From Dehalococcoidia bacterium (GTDB taxonomy: Bacteria > Chloroflexota > Dehalococcoidia > Dehalococcoidales > JAUVZE01), in the NCBI GenBank assembly GCA_004376435.1, contig SOJS01000012.1, forward strand, positions 1 to 32,144: DNA of 32,144 nucleotides. Direction: 5' to 3'. The notes beneath the pieces were generated by a model. The model was not told where the DNA came from and did no database searches. It was given only the letters and a program-made list of their open reading frames with translations. The position numbers and the translations under genes were made by a program. Shown here in pieces: positions 1 to 6,598 of the stretch (the first letter of the stretch is position 1; the number at the start of each line of letters is the position of its first letter).

Positions 1-1124
1 GATAGCTGCTTGTTTACCTCATCTTCACTCCAGAAGAAGGACTGCAGTCCCTGCACCCACTCAAAGTAGGATACCACCACCCCGCCAGTGTTAGCCAGCA
101 CATCAGGAACAACAAAGACCCCCTTATCGTAAAGAATATCGTCGGCTCTGGGGGTAGTTGGTCCGTTGGCGCCTTCAATAACCATCTTGGCTTTTACATC
201 GGCGGCATTTTCTTGAACTATCTGGTCCTCAAGGGCGGCCGGTAGTAATATGTCGCATGGTAGCGCTAACAGTTCGGCAGTGGTTACGGCATCAGCACCG
301 GCAAAGCCCTCTACCGAACCTGTCTTCTTTTTGTGATTTAGCACGCCATCTAAATCTAACCCCTTGGGGTTATAGATACCGGCTCGGGAATCGTTTATGG
401 CGATAATCTGGCAGCCCTCTCGGGTCAGCAGTTGAGCCGCCACCGCGCCGACATTACCACAGCCCTGAACCACTACTGTAGTTCCCTTGAGGTCCATGCC
501 CAGGTGCTTGGCTGCCAGTATGGTGCTGAGCATACAGCCACGGCCGGTAGCCTCAAAACGACCCTTGCTACCACCGATTTCAATAGGTTTGCCGGTAACC
601 ACCGGGGGAACAGCGTAGCCCTTTATCATACTGTAGGTATCCATAATCCAAGCCATGATTTGAGGGTTGGTGCCAACATCAGGAGCCGGGATATCCATTT
701 CTGGGCCTATTACGATTGAGATATCACTGGCATAACGCCGGGTTAGCCTTTCCAGCTCGCCCTGGGACATAACCTTTGGATTGCAGATGATGCCCCCCTT
801 GGCGCCACCATAAGGTATGTTAGCCACCGCCGCCTTCAATGTCATCCAGGCGGCTAATGCCCTGGTCTCATCCAGGGTGACACCGGGATGATAACGGATA
901 CCGCCCTTGGCCGGTCCTCGGGTATCGTTATGCATAACCCTGAAACCGGTAAAAACCTTTACTGTCCCGTCGTCCATTTTTACTGGAAAGTTGACGCTAA
1001 GCTCGCGCTCACACCTCAGCAGGCGCTGGCGATACCCATCCTCAACATGCAGATGGTCGCAGGCAGCATTAATCTGCTCCTGTACCACCTCAAAGGGGTT
1101 GATTTCTCCGTGGTTTGAACTCAT
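1..1124 (-). CDS. gdhA: Glu/Leu/Phe/Val-type glutamate dehydrogenase, 3' end outside window
   Basis: Oxidative deamination of glutamate to 2-oxoglutarate and ammonia (or the reverse) in the cytoplasm. Translating the minus strand from ATG 1124 gives 374 residues with no stop before the window edge; family members have about 410-420, so only the C-terminal end is missing. The N-terminal dimerisation/substrate domain carries GPAKGGIRYHP and the catalytic-lysine region NIPYGGAKGGI. The Rossmann domain carries VVQGCGNVG, and later EGANGPTTPRAD and PDVLANTGGVVVSYFEW, all typical of the family. The start is supported by AGGAGG seven to eight bases upstream. Cofactor preference (NAD or NADP) cannot be decided by eye. 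It is transcribed divergently from the response regulator, and its leader contains an element also found in front of the ferredoxin/AOR operon, which suggests joint control with aldehyde oxidation. Possible forward ORFs across it are shadows. Confidence 0.95.
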   Translation of the reverse strand, partial: MSSNHGEINPFEVVQEQINAACDHLHVEDGYRQRLLRCERELSVNFPVKMDDGTVKVFTGFRVMHNDTRGPAKGGIRYHPGVTLDETRALAAWMTLKAAVANIPYGGAKGGIICNPKVMSQGELERLTRRYASDISIVIGPEMDIPAPDVGTNPQIMAWIMDTYSMIKGYAVPPVVTGKPIEIGGSKGRFEATGRGCMLSTILAAKHLGMDLKGTTVVVQGCGNVGAVAAQLLTREGCQIIAINDSRAGIYNPKGLDLDGVLNHKKKTGSVEGFAGADAVTTAELLALPCDILLPAALEDQIVQENAADVKAKMVIEGANGPTTPRADDILYDKGVFVVPDVLANTGGVVVSYFEWVQGLQSFFWSEDEVNKQL

Positions 1125-1205
1125 GATGAACTTCCTCCTAAAAATTTATTTGGGATAGCCCAAAGCAGCCGCTCTTTAGCAGTTACAGTTTGGGCGCAAG
1201 TTCAT

Positions 1206-1258
1206 TTTGCTTAATAAGCATCACTTATTTCATCACGAAAAAATCACGATTTCATCAC
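1206..1258 (-). promoter_or_regulatory. Candidate response-regulator operator/promoter of gdhA (GTGAT direct repeats)
   Basis: Read on the minus strand (towards gdhA) there are four GTGAT direct repeats, seen on the plus strand as ATCAC at 1254-1258, 1243-1247, 1232-1236 and 1220-1224. Their spacings are 11, 11 and 12 bases. They are followed by the near-palindrome TGCTTATTAAGCA, which may hold the -10 region. Tandem direct repeats at about one helical turn are the usual target of OmpR/PhoB-type regulators, and one such regulator is encoded next door. Bases 1206-1236 match 2091-2121 in inverted orientation with one mismatch in 31. Binding by this particular regulator is inferred. Confidence 0.7.
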
Positions 1259-1277
1259 AAGCAGTCAGGAGTTCACC

Positions 1278-1306
1278 TTGACATCCAGGGGGAAGTGAGA
1301 TACTAT
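1278..1306 (+). promoter_or_regulatory. Sigma-70-type promoter of the response regulator gene
   Basis: TTGACA at 1278-1283, 17-base spacer, TACTAT at 1301-1306. The -35 hexamer is perfect and the -10 has four of six consensus bases. A transcript would start near 1313, about 45 bases before the TTG start codon. The promoter begins 20 bases from the last GTGAT repeat of the gdhA operator, so the regulator could also control its own synthesis. Confidence 0.7.
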
Positions 1307-1357
1307 GACCTATGCCGATGACAGGAGAGAGGCTCTTAAGCTAAAGTTGGGGGTAGT

Positions 1358-2050
1358 TTGAAGGTACTGATTATTGGCGAAGACCCAGCCACGATAGAGA
1401 CAATCTCATTAGCCTTTGAGTTCCGCTGGCCCAATGCCAAGTTAGTCTTCACCAACAAGGGAGTCGAAGGCGCCGAACTGGTGGAGAAGGAACCCTTTGA
1501 CATAGTTATCCTTGATACCGATATGCCCGAGACTGACGGCATGGCAGTATTGCAGGAGATTCGACTTTTCTCGGATGTGCCGATGATTATTCTCACCGGG
1601 AGTAGCGAACAAACCGCCATCATCAAAGGACTGGAGCTGGGGGCTGACGATTGCCTCACCAAGCCCTTCGAACCCATGGTACTGCTGGCTCGTGTCAAGA
1701 GCGTGCTAAGGCGGAGCCACATGCCAGAGTTGAAAGAAGATGAGGAGCCCCTGGTCTGCGACGGCTTAGTAATTGATTTTGCCAGCCGTGAGATTACGCA
1801 TAACGGCAAAGCAGCTAAGCTCACCCCAACAGAATGGAACCTGCTTCGCTGTCTGGTCCGAAACAAGGGTCGGCTGATTCCCTATCAGGTGCTGTGGGAG
1901 AAGGCTTGGGGTAGCGCCGAGCCTGATAATGTCCCCGCCATAAGAACATGTGTCTGGCGTCTCAGGGCTAAGCTGGGTGATATGGCATCATCACCCAGCA
2001 TTATAATGGGTGAACGCGGTGTGGGCTACCGCTTTGTCGGACTCGGATAA
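1358..2050 (+). CDS. OmpR/PhoB-family two-component response regulator
   Basis: 230-residue DNA-binding response regulator. The receiver domain spans about 1-118, with acidic pocket residues E8-D9, phospho-acceptor D53 in ILDTDMPETDG, conserved T80 (IILTGS) and K102 (TKPF). A winged-helix trans_reg_C domain spans about 130-228, including LTPTEWNLLRCL and the recognition/wing end RGVGYRFVG. The start is TTG 1358 behind a G-rich Shine-Dalgarno stretch; the nearby upstream ATGs are in other frames, and this start gives a receiver of normal length. No histidine kinase lies within the window, so it is an orphan here. Position 8 is Glu where many relatives have Asp, which is common. Its likely targets are the two GTGAT elements that flank it, in front of gdhA and the ferredoxin/AOR operon. 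The signal is unknown. Confidence 0.92.
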   Translation: MKVLIIGEDPATIETISLAFEFRWPNAKLVFTNKGVEGAELVEKEPFDIVILDTDMPETDGMAVLQEIRLFSDVPMIILTGSSEQTAIIKGLELGADDCLTKPFEPMVLLARVKSVLRRSHMPELKEDEEPLVCDGLVIDFASREITHNGKAAKLTPTEWNLLRCLVRNKGRLIPYQVLWEKAWGSAEPDNVPAIRTCVWRLRAKLGDMASSPSIIMGERGVGYRFVGLG

Positions 2051-2090
2051 AAGCACTCCTTTTGCCTGATACCTCCAAGCCTGCCTGCTT

Positions 2091-2121
2091 GTGATGAAAT
2101 GAGTGATGCTTATTAAGCAAA
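2091..2121 (+). promoter_or_regulatory. Second copy of the GTGAT element, upstream of the ferredoxin/AOR operon
   Basis: Two GTGAT direct repeats at 2091-2095 and 2103-2107 (12-base period) are followed by TGCTTATTAAGCA. The 31 bases match the gdhA element at 1206-1236 on the opposite strand with a single mismatch. The identity continues upstream: CTGCTTGTGATGAAAT is present in both, with extra repeats inserted in the gdhA copy. Relative to the downstream gene both copies point the same way. TTGTGA (2089-2094), 16 bases, TATTAA (2111-2116) is a weak candidate promoter that would need activation. Confidence 0.7.
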
Positions 2122-2182
2122 CTTAAGAGAGCACCACCTCTAGAAAACACTTTTTAAGAAAAGAGACCAAGGAGGATAGGAA

Positions 2183-2587
2183 ATGGCTTTACTTAAGCTC
2201 AACGCAGATAAATGCACCGGCTGTGGCATCTGTCTCCTGGCCTGCTCAGCGGTTAAGGAAGGGGTCTTCAACCCTCAGCTTGCCAGTTTGCAGGTCCATT
2301 CCCGCTACGAGAAGGGTGGTCTCACAGTAGAGGGGAAGTTTTGTGACCTGTGCCTGGACTGCGTCGAGGCTTGCCCGACTGAAGCCATCACGGTAAAAGA
2401 TGGTGTCCTTAGTATTGACCAAGAGCTCTGCACTCAGTGCGGGCTGTGCGTTGAAGCCTGCCCCCACGGCATTATCCATCTCTCACCTTCAGATAAGCTA
2501 CTGCTATGTGACCAATGTGGTGGCTCCCCACAATGTATAATCTTCTGCCCCCACCAAGCAATCTATAAAGAGGAGGAGGCAAAATGA
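2183..2587 (+). CDS. Four-cluster [4Fe-4S] ferredoxin-like electron-transfer subunit
   Basis: 134-residue polyferredoxin that probably passes electrons between the downstream aldehyde oxidoreductase and a cellular carrier. It has 16 cysteines in four groups: C11/14/17/21, C54/57/60/64, C83/86/89/93 and C108/111/116/120. This is the four-cluster pattern of HycB/CooF/DmsB-type subunits. No signal peptide or membrane segment is seen, so it is cytoplasmic. ATG 2183 is preceded by AAGGAGG at good spacing. The stop overlaps the AOR start in ATGA, implying translational coupling and fixed stoichiometry. The pairing of AOR with such a subunit is known from several anaerobes; the partner here is inferred from position. 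Confidence 0.9.
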   Translation: MALLKLNADKCTGCGICLLACSAVKEGVFNPQLASLQVHSRYEKGGLTVEGKFCDLCLDCVEACPTEAITVKDGVLSIDQELCTQCGLCVEACPHGIIHLSPSDKLLLCDQCGGSPQCIIFCPHQAIYKEEEAK

Positions 2588-4341
2588 GTTACAGATGGAA
2601 GGTACTTCGTGTCAACCTTAGTAATGGAAGTGTGGACACAGAGCCTCTAAACAAGGAGTGGACGGAAAAATATTTTGGCGGGCGGGGTTTGGGTGCCAAA
2701 TACCTGTATGAGGAGCTTAAGGGGGGGGTTGAACCGCTATCGCCGGCTAACAAACTCATCCTGACAACGGGTCCTTTTACCGGAACAATTGTGCCCTGCT
2801 CAGGCAAGCTAGCCATTACTACCAAATCGCCAGCCACCGGCGGGCTGCTTGATTGCTCCATTGGCGGTCACTTTGCCTCACAGCTTAAATTTGCTGGCTA
2901 TGATGTTTTGATTATTGAAGGGCAGGCAAAAGGCCCGGTTTACCTGCTAATCGAAGATGATAAGGTGGAAATCCGTAAAGCCAACCATCTCTGGAGTAAG
3001 GGTATTTTTGAAACCGAGTCAAAACTAAATGAAGAACACGGCGTCAACGCCAGGATATTGAGTATTGGTCCCGCCGGAGAGAACCTGGTCCCCTTTGCCT
3101 GTATCGGCTCAGAATTATATCGTCAGGCAGGGCGCGGCGGTGTCGGCTCCGTCATGGGCAGCAAAAAGCTAAAAGCCATTGTCTGCTCCGGGAGTAAGAG
3201 CGTATCTGTGCCTGACATGCCGCGTCTTCTTAAGTTAATCAAAAAGGCGATAGCGGAGGATGTGCTCACCGATACCAATCTCTGGGCACATACTGAAGGC
3301 ACACCAGCAATTGTGGAAATGAGCAATTCCGCCGGTACCTTCCCCACCAGAAACTACCAGGATGGAGTCTTTGCCGGTGCCAAGAAGATTAACTCTGATA
3401 GCATCCAGAGGCAAAAGCCCAAGAAAAAAGCCTGCTTTGCCTGCGCCCTGGGTTGCGGCAATTACACTGCTATCAAAGGCAGTGCCGTGGAGGGTCCAGA
3501 ATACGAGACCCTGGCTGTGGCTGGGGCTAACTGCGGGGTGGATGACCTGGAGGCGATTATCAAGTTCAACGCCGAATGCGATGACCTGGGGCTGGATACA
3601 ATCTCCACCGGCAATGTGCTCGGCTTTGCCATGGAAATGACAGAAAGAGGAATAAAGGATTTTGGCATAAGATTTGGCGATATAAAGAATTACCTAAAAC
3701 TGCCCCAGCTGATTGTCCAGCGCCAGGGGGTTGGAGCGGAATTAAGCCAGGGGGTAAAGAAGCTAGCCAAGAAATACGGCACCGCTGATTTTGCCATGGA
3801 GGTGAAGGGGCTGGAACTGCCTGGCTACGACCCGCGCGGTTCGTGGGCAATGGGGCTGGCTTACGCCACCGCCAGCCGCGGCGGCTGCCACATGAGTGCC
3901 TGGCCTATTGCTGATGAGGCTTTTGGCGACATTGACCCCTTCACTATTGAAGGCAAGGCGAAGCTGGTGATAGACGGACAGCACTACAACGCCATCAAGT
4001 TTTCCCTTATTGTCTGCGATTTCTGGGCGCTTTCTCTAGAGACGATGAGCGAGCTACTATCCTGCGTCCTCGGACGTGAGATTCCGGTTGCTGAACTGGA
4101 AAAGGCCGCGGAACGTATCTGGAACACATTCCGGCTGTTCAATGTCAGAGAGGGTTTCAAGGCGGCTGACGATACCCTGCCGGCTCGCTTCTTTAATGAC
4201 CCCCTGAAGTCTGGAACCCCGGCCGGGCGGGTGCTACCGCGTGACCAGTTTGACTCTATGTTAAAGGAGTATTACCAGCTCCGTGGTTGGGACAGTAACG
4301 GGATGCCGACACAAAAGAAACTTAAGGAGCTGGCAGTATAA
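2584..4341 (+). CDS. aor: Tungsten-containing aldehyde:ferredoxin oxidoreductase
   Basis: 585 residues, close to the roughly 600 of characterised AORs. Oxidises aldehydes to carboxylic acids and passes electrons to ferredoxin, using a bis-pterin tungsten cofactor and one [4Fe-4S] cluster; cytoplasmic. The N-terminal domain has YFGGRGLGAKYLYEEL and KSPATGGLLDCSIGGHFASQ. The cluster ligands are CFACALGC (CxxCxxxC) plus a later cysteine in FSLIVCDFWA. Pterin-contact regions include FPTRNYQDG and DDLGLDTIS. Product specificity (AOR, formaldehyde or glyceraldehyde type) cannot be read by eye. The gene is coupled to the ferredoxin upstream and followed after 9 bases by a MoaD-like gene, consistent with a self-contained cofactor/enzyme operon. 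By context, it may oxidise aldehydes from amino-acid or amine breakdown. Confidence 0.93.
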   Translation: MSYRWKVLRVNLSNGSVDTEPLNKEWTEKYFGGRGLGAKYLYEELKGGVEPLSPANKLILTTGPFTGTIVPCSGKLAITTKSPATGGLLDCSIGGHFASQLKFAGYDVLIIEGQAKGPVYLLIEDDKVEIRKANHLWSKGIFETESKLNEEHGVNARILSIGPAGENLVPFACIGSELYRQAGRGGVGSVMGSKKLKAIVCSGSKSVSVPDMPRLLKLIKKAIAEDVLTDTNLWAHTEGTPAIVEMSNSAGTFPTRNYQDGVFAGAKKINSDSIQRQKPKKKACFACALGCGNYTAIKGSAVEGPEYETLAVAGANCGVDDLEAIIKFNAECDDLGLDTISTGNVLGFAMEMTERGIKDFGIRFGDIKNYLKLPQLIVQRQGVGAELSQGVKKLAKKYGTADFAMEVKGLELPGYDPRGSWAMGLAYATASRGGCHMSAWPIADEAFGDIDPFTIEGKAKLVIDGQHYNAIKFSLIVCDFWALSLETMSELLSCVLGREIPVAELEKAAERIWNTFRLFNVREGFKAADDTLPARFFNDPLKSGTPAGRVLPRDQFDSMLKEYYQLRGWDSNGMPTQKKLKELAV

Positions 4342-4350
4342 GAGGTGTAA

Positions 4351-4602
4351 ATGGCAGTGGTTAAGGTTCGCCTGCATGGGTCATTACCCTCACACTATTC
4401 TAAAGAGGGTAAGGGCAGGGGGGAGGATATTGCGGTAAAGTTCCCGCAGGAAAAAATAAGGGTGAAGGAAATCTTTGCCAAGCTAAATATTCCTGAAGAG
4501 GCGGTGGCTTTTGTGGCTATAAACGGTGTCAAAGGAGCTAAAGACGCCTGGGCAAAAGAAGGAGATAAGGTAACCATTTTCCCCTTTGTCGCTGGTGGTT
4601 AG
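4351..4602 (+). CDS. MoaD/ThiS-family sulfur-carrier protein linked to the AOR
   Basis: 83-residue beta-grasp, ubiquitin-like protein ending in the diagnostic Gly-Gly (FPFVAGG), which in MoaD is adenylated and thiocarboxylated to deliver the dithiolene sulfur of pterin cofactors. The core VKVRLHGSLP, the VKEIFAKLNIPEE helix region and GDKVTIFP match the family. It lies 9 bases after the AOR stop, so it is very likely dedicated to tungstopterin synthesis for that enzyme. No MoaE or MoeB is present in the window; those would have to be supplied elsewhere. Confidence 0.88.
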   Translation: MAVVKVRLHGSLPSHYSKEGKGRGEDIAVKFPQEKIRVKEIFAKLNIPEEAVAFVAINGVKGAKDAWAKEGDKVTIFPFVAGG

Positions 4603-4628
4603 ACATAAGGTCAATCACTATTAGAGTG

Positions 4629-4656
4629 TTGACAAATCAAAATTATATTATATAAT
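4629..4656 (+). promoter_or_regulatory. Strong sigma-70-type promoter of the TRAP operon
   Basis: TTGACA at 4629-4634, 16-base spacer and TATAAT at 4651-4656, in an A+T-rich setting. Both hexamers are perfect. A transcript would begin near 4663 and leave a leader of about 115 bases before dctP, which is unusually long and contains two very short ORFs. Confidence 0.85.
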
Positions 4657-4693
4657 ACTCTAGACTTACTACTGTCCGGGTAAGACAGAAAGG

Positions 4694-4749
4694 ATGTTTA
4701 AAAGAGGAGGTGGTGTCATGTAATGAAAAGTAAGGTGGTTCATAGATAG
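4694..4749 (+). other. Two tiny overlapping leader ORFs upstream of dctP
   Basis: ATG 4694 opens a nine-codon frame (MFKRGGGVM) ending at TAA 4721-4723. The last codon of that frame, ATG 4718, is itself preceded by AGGAGG at seven bases, so ribosomes loading there would meet start-stop (ATG-TAA). TAATG then opens an eight-codon frame (MKSKVVHR) ending at 4749, 28 bases before the dctP GTG. They lie within the predicted dctP leader. They may be leader peptides or a chance result of a purine-rich leader; no function is claimed. Confidence 0.35.
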
Positions 4750-4777
4750 GCCCAAAAAACTGTAAAGGAGATGTTAA

Positions 4778-5920
4778 GTGAAAGGAAGAAGATTTTTAAC
4801 AGCAGTTGTTGGTATCAGCCTGATGCTGATGCTGGCAGTAGCGCTACCGCTACTGAGCGCCTGTCCAGCCCCAACAACGACTGAAGAGGTTGAACAGCTA
4901 CAAGCAGATTTAGCTGCAGCAAATGCGACGATAGCCGACCTTGAGGCTCAGCTAGCCGCAGTAGGGGTAGAGCCTGAAGTACTGGAGCTGAGAATGCAAC
5001 ACTCCTGGGGTGCTGCCGAAAACCACTTCTTTGAGCAGTATGCCGATATTGTCAGGGAGATGACTGGTGGGCAGATTGACATCGCTGTCTTCTCTGACGG
5101 TGAGCTGGTGAGCTGGGATGAGCTCTCAGATGCAGTAGCGGCGGGGACGGTTGACATAGGGCATACCCACCCTGACTATTATGAGATGGTGGTCCCCGAG
5201 GGTTACCTAGAATCAGCCCCCTATCTGTGGCAAACACTAGACGAGGAAATGGCTGTTATCTATGAATTTGGTGTTGGTGACTTATATGCCGAAGCCCTTG
5301 AGGAGGTCTATGGCTACCATGTGATTGGCTTCCAGCCAGATGACTACGGCGCCCTGATGTTCACCAAGGAAATTAACAGCATAGCTGACATGGAGGGCTG
5401 TGTCATCCAGCTTCTGGATCCTTATGCTTCTATCCTGGCTGAGCTGGCCGGTTCCTCAGCAACCTATCTTGGCCCCGAGGAAATCTACACCTCGCTGGCA
5501 CTGGGCGTTCTTGACGGGGTTGAGTATGGCGGCGCCAAGGCTATGGGAGACATGGGGTTCCATGAGGTAGCCAAGTACTTCGTGCTGCCGCGCCATCAGC
5601 AATCTTGGTTCCCGTTCTACTTCATCAATGCTGATACGTGGGATAGCCTGACTGCTGACCAGCAGGCAATTCTTGAGCAGGCTGTCTACGCTAACGGCAT
5701 CTACATGAGAGCCTTCTATGCCGAGGGAGAAGCAAGCTCTCTGGCGATGATGGTGGATGCTGGCGTTACAGTGTGTTACCTGCCTGATGAGGATGTGGAG
5801 GCTATCTTCCAGAAGACTCTTGAGTGGCTAGAGGAAGACTATGCTGCCATGTCCCCGAGGTGCGCTGAGATAACCGAAAGGGTCTTTGAGGCATTAAGGG
5901 TCTTCGGGCGCATAGACTAG
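4778..5920 (+). CDS. dctP: TRAP transporter solute-binding lipoprotein (DctP family)
   Basis: 380-residue extracytoplasmic binding protein that hands its ligand to the DctQM permease. The N-terminal signal ends in lipobox LSAC (C29). Residues about 30-65 form a low-complexity heptad coiled coil (EEVEQL, ATIADLEAQL). The DctP fold follows from about 68 to 380, with SDGELVSWDEL, GTVDIGHTHPDYY and GVEYGGAKAMGDMGFHEVAKY. GTG 4778 is chosen because AAAGGAG lies seven bases upstream and it gives a complete signal peptide. At the position where most DctP proteins carry a carboxylate-clamping Arg (usual context lkGkkiRv) this one has Gln211 (MEGCVIQLL), so the ligand may not be an ordinary carboxylate. 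The leader module is nearly identical to that of the dppA protein about 6 kb downstream. The ligand is unknown. Confidence 0.92.
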   Translation: MKGRRFLTAVVGISLMLMLAVALPLLSACPAPTTTEEVEQLQADLAAANATIADLEAQLAAVGVEPEVLELRMQHSWGAAENHFFEQYADIVREMTGGQIDIAVFSDGELVSWDELSDAVAAGTVDIGHTHPDYYEMVVPEGYLESAPYLWQTLDEEMAVIYEFGVGDLYAEALEEVYGYHVIGFQPDDYGALMFTKEINSIADMEGCVIQLLDPYASILAELAGSSATYLGPEEIYTSLALGVLDGVEYGGAKAMGDMGFHEVAKYFVLPRHQQSWFPFYFINADTWDSLTADQQAILEQAVYANGIYMRAFYAEGEASSLAMMVDAGVTVCYLPDEDVEAIFQKTLEWLEEDYAAMSPRCAEITERVFEALRVFGRID

Positions 5921-5932
5921 TTAAATAATATA

Positions 5933-5962
5933 GTAGGGGGTGAGGAAACCCCCACCCCCTAC
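5933..5962 (+). terminator. G+C-rich hairpin after dctP
   Basis: Stem GTAGGGGGTG at 5933-5942 pairs perfectly with CACCCCCTAC at 5953-5962, with a 10-base loop. There is no U-tract after it, so it is more likely a partial terminator or mRNA 3'-end stabiliser than a full stop. A small second inverted repeat, CCTCAAC-A-GTTGAGG, follows at 5967-5981. Confidence 0.6.
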
Positions 5963-6002
5963 CTACCCTCAACAGTTGAGGTTGTTTAGCTTGGCAATGC
6001 CT

Positions 6003-6033
6003 AGCTTAAGTATTATGGCTTAATACTTAAGCT
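6003..6033 (+). terminator. 13-bp perfect hairpin between dctP and dctQ
   Basis: AGCTTAAGTATTA (6003-6015) pairs perfectly with TAATACTTAAGCT (6021-6033) around a TGGCT loop, followed by GTTTCTG. It lies 34 bases before dctQ. With the preceding G+C-rich hairpin it probably lowers expression of the permease relative to the binding protein. A DNA-level operator role is possible because the arms are AT-rich and symmetric. Confidence 0.55.
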
Positions 6034-6067
6034 GTTTCTGTGCGGGATTTTTCCAAATAATTATTAG

Positions 6068-6598
6068 GTGAAAAGCTGGATAATGAAATGGCTGAGGCTT
6101 ACTCTTCGGCGCATTGATAGCTTTAGTGACATTTTTGCCAAGTCTATCTGCTGGCTAATCTTGGTTCTTATGGCCTGCACGTTCTATGACGTGATAATGA
6201 GATACTTCTTCAACTCGCCAACTATCTGGGCTTACAGTCTGGTTGGGCAGCTTTTTGGTCCCCTCTGGTTACTGACCGGTGCCTATCTTCTCACCCATGA
6301 TGAGCATGTCCGCATGGATATCTTCTACCGGCGCTTTTCTCCCAGGAAGAAGGCTATTATAGACATAATCACCTATACACTTTTCTTATTCTATATCATC
6401 CTGATACTGAAATTCGGATGGAACTATTTCTGGCTGTCCTTTATCAGAGAGGAGCACTTACGGGCAATGTGGAAACCTCTTATATGGCCATTTAAGTTGG
6501 CAATACCAGTAGGAATGGCCCTCATCCTGATAGCTGGTATCGCTAAATATATCCGTGACTTCCACCTAGCTATCACCGGGAGAGCACTAGAAGAATGA
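6068..6598 (+). CDS. dctQ: TRAP transporter small permease subunit (DctQ)
   Basis: 176-residue inner-membrane protein with about four hydrophobic segments, near residues 24-44, 57-77, 95-117 and 134-156. The DctQ-like signature around FYDVIMRYFFNSPTIWAYSL and the conserved HDEHVRMDIFYRRFSPRKKA stretch between segments two and three identify the family. Start choice is uncertain: GTG 6068 gives the full frame, while ATG 6083 (MKWLRLTLRR) is five codons in and has a weak purine-rich stretch upstream. It overlaps dctM by four bases (ATGA), as expected for subunits made in equal amounts. Confidence 0.9.
   Translation: MKSWIMKWLRLTLRRIDSFSDIFAKSICWLILVLMACTFYDVIMRYFFNSPTIWAYSLVGQLFGPLWLLTGAYLLTHDEHVRMDIFYRRFSPRKKAIIDIITYTLFLFYIILILKFGWNYFWLSFIREEHLRAMWKPLIWPFKLAIPVGMALILIAGIAKYIRDFHLAITGRALEE

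Noticed and set aside
432..1158. Forward reading frames of 76-95 residues
   Set aside because: They lie over the minus-strand gdhA, whose motifs are continuous in its own frame.
1336..1866. 176-residue minus-strand frame
   Set aside because: Antisense to the response regulator; serine-rich shadow with no recognisable domain.
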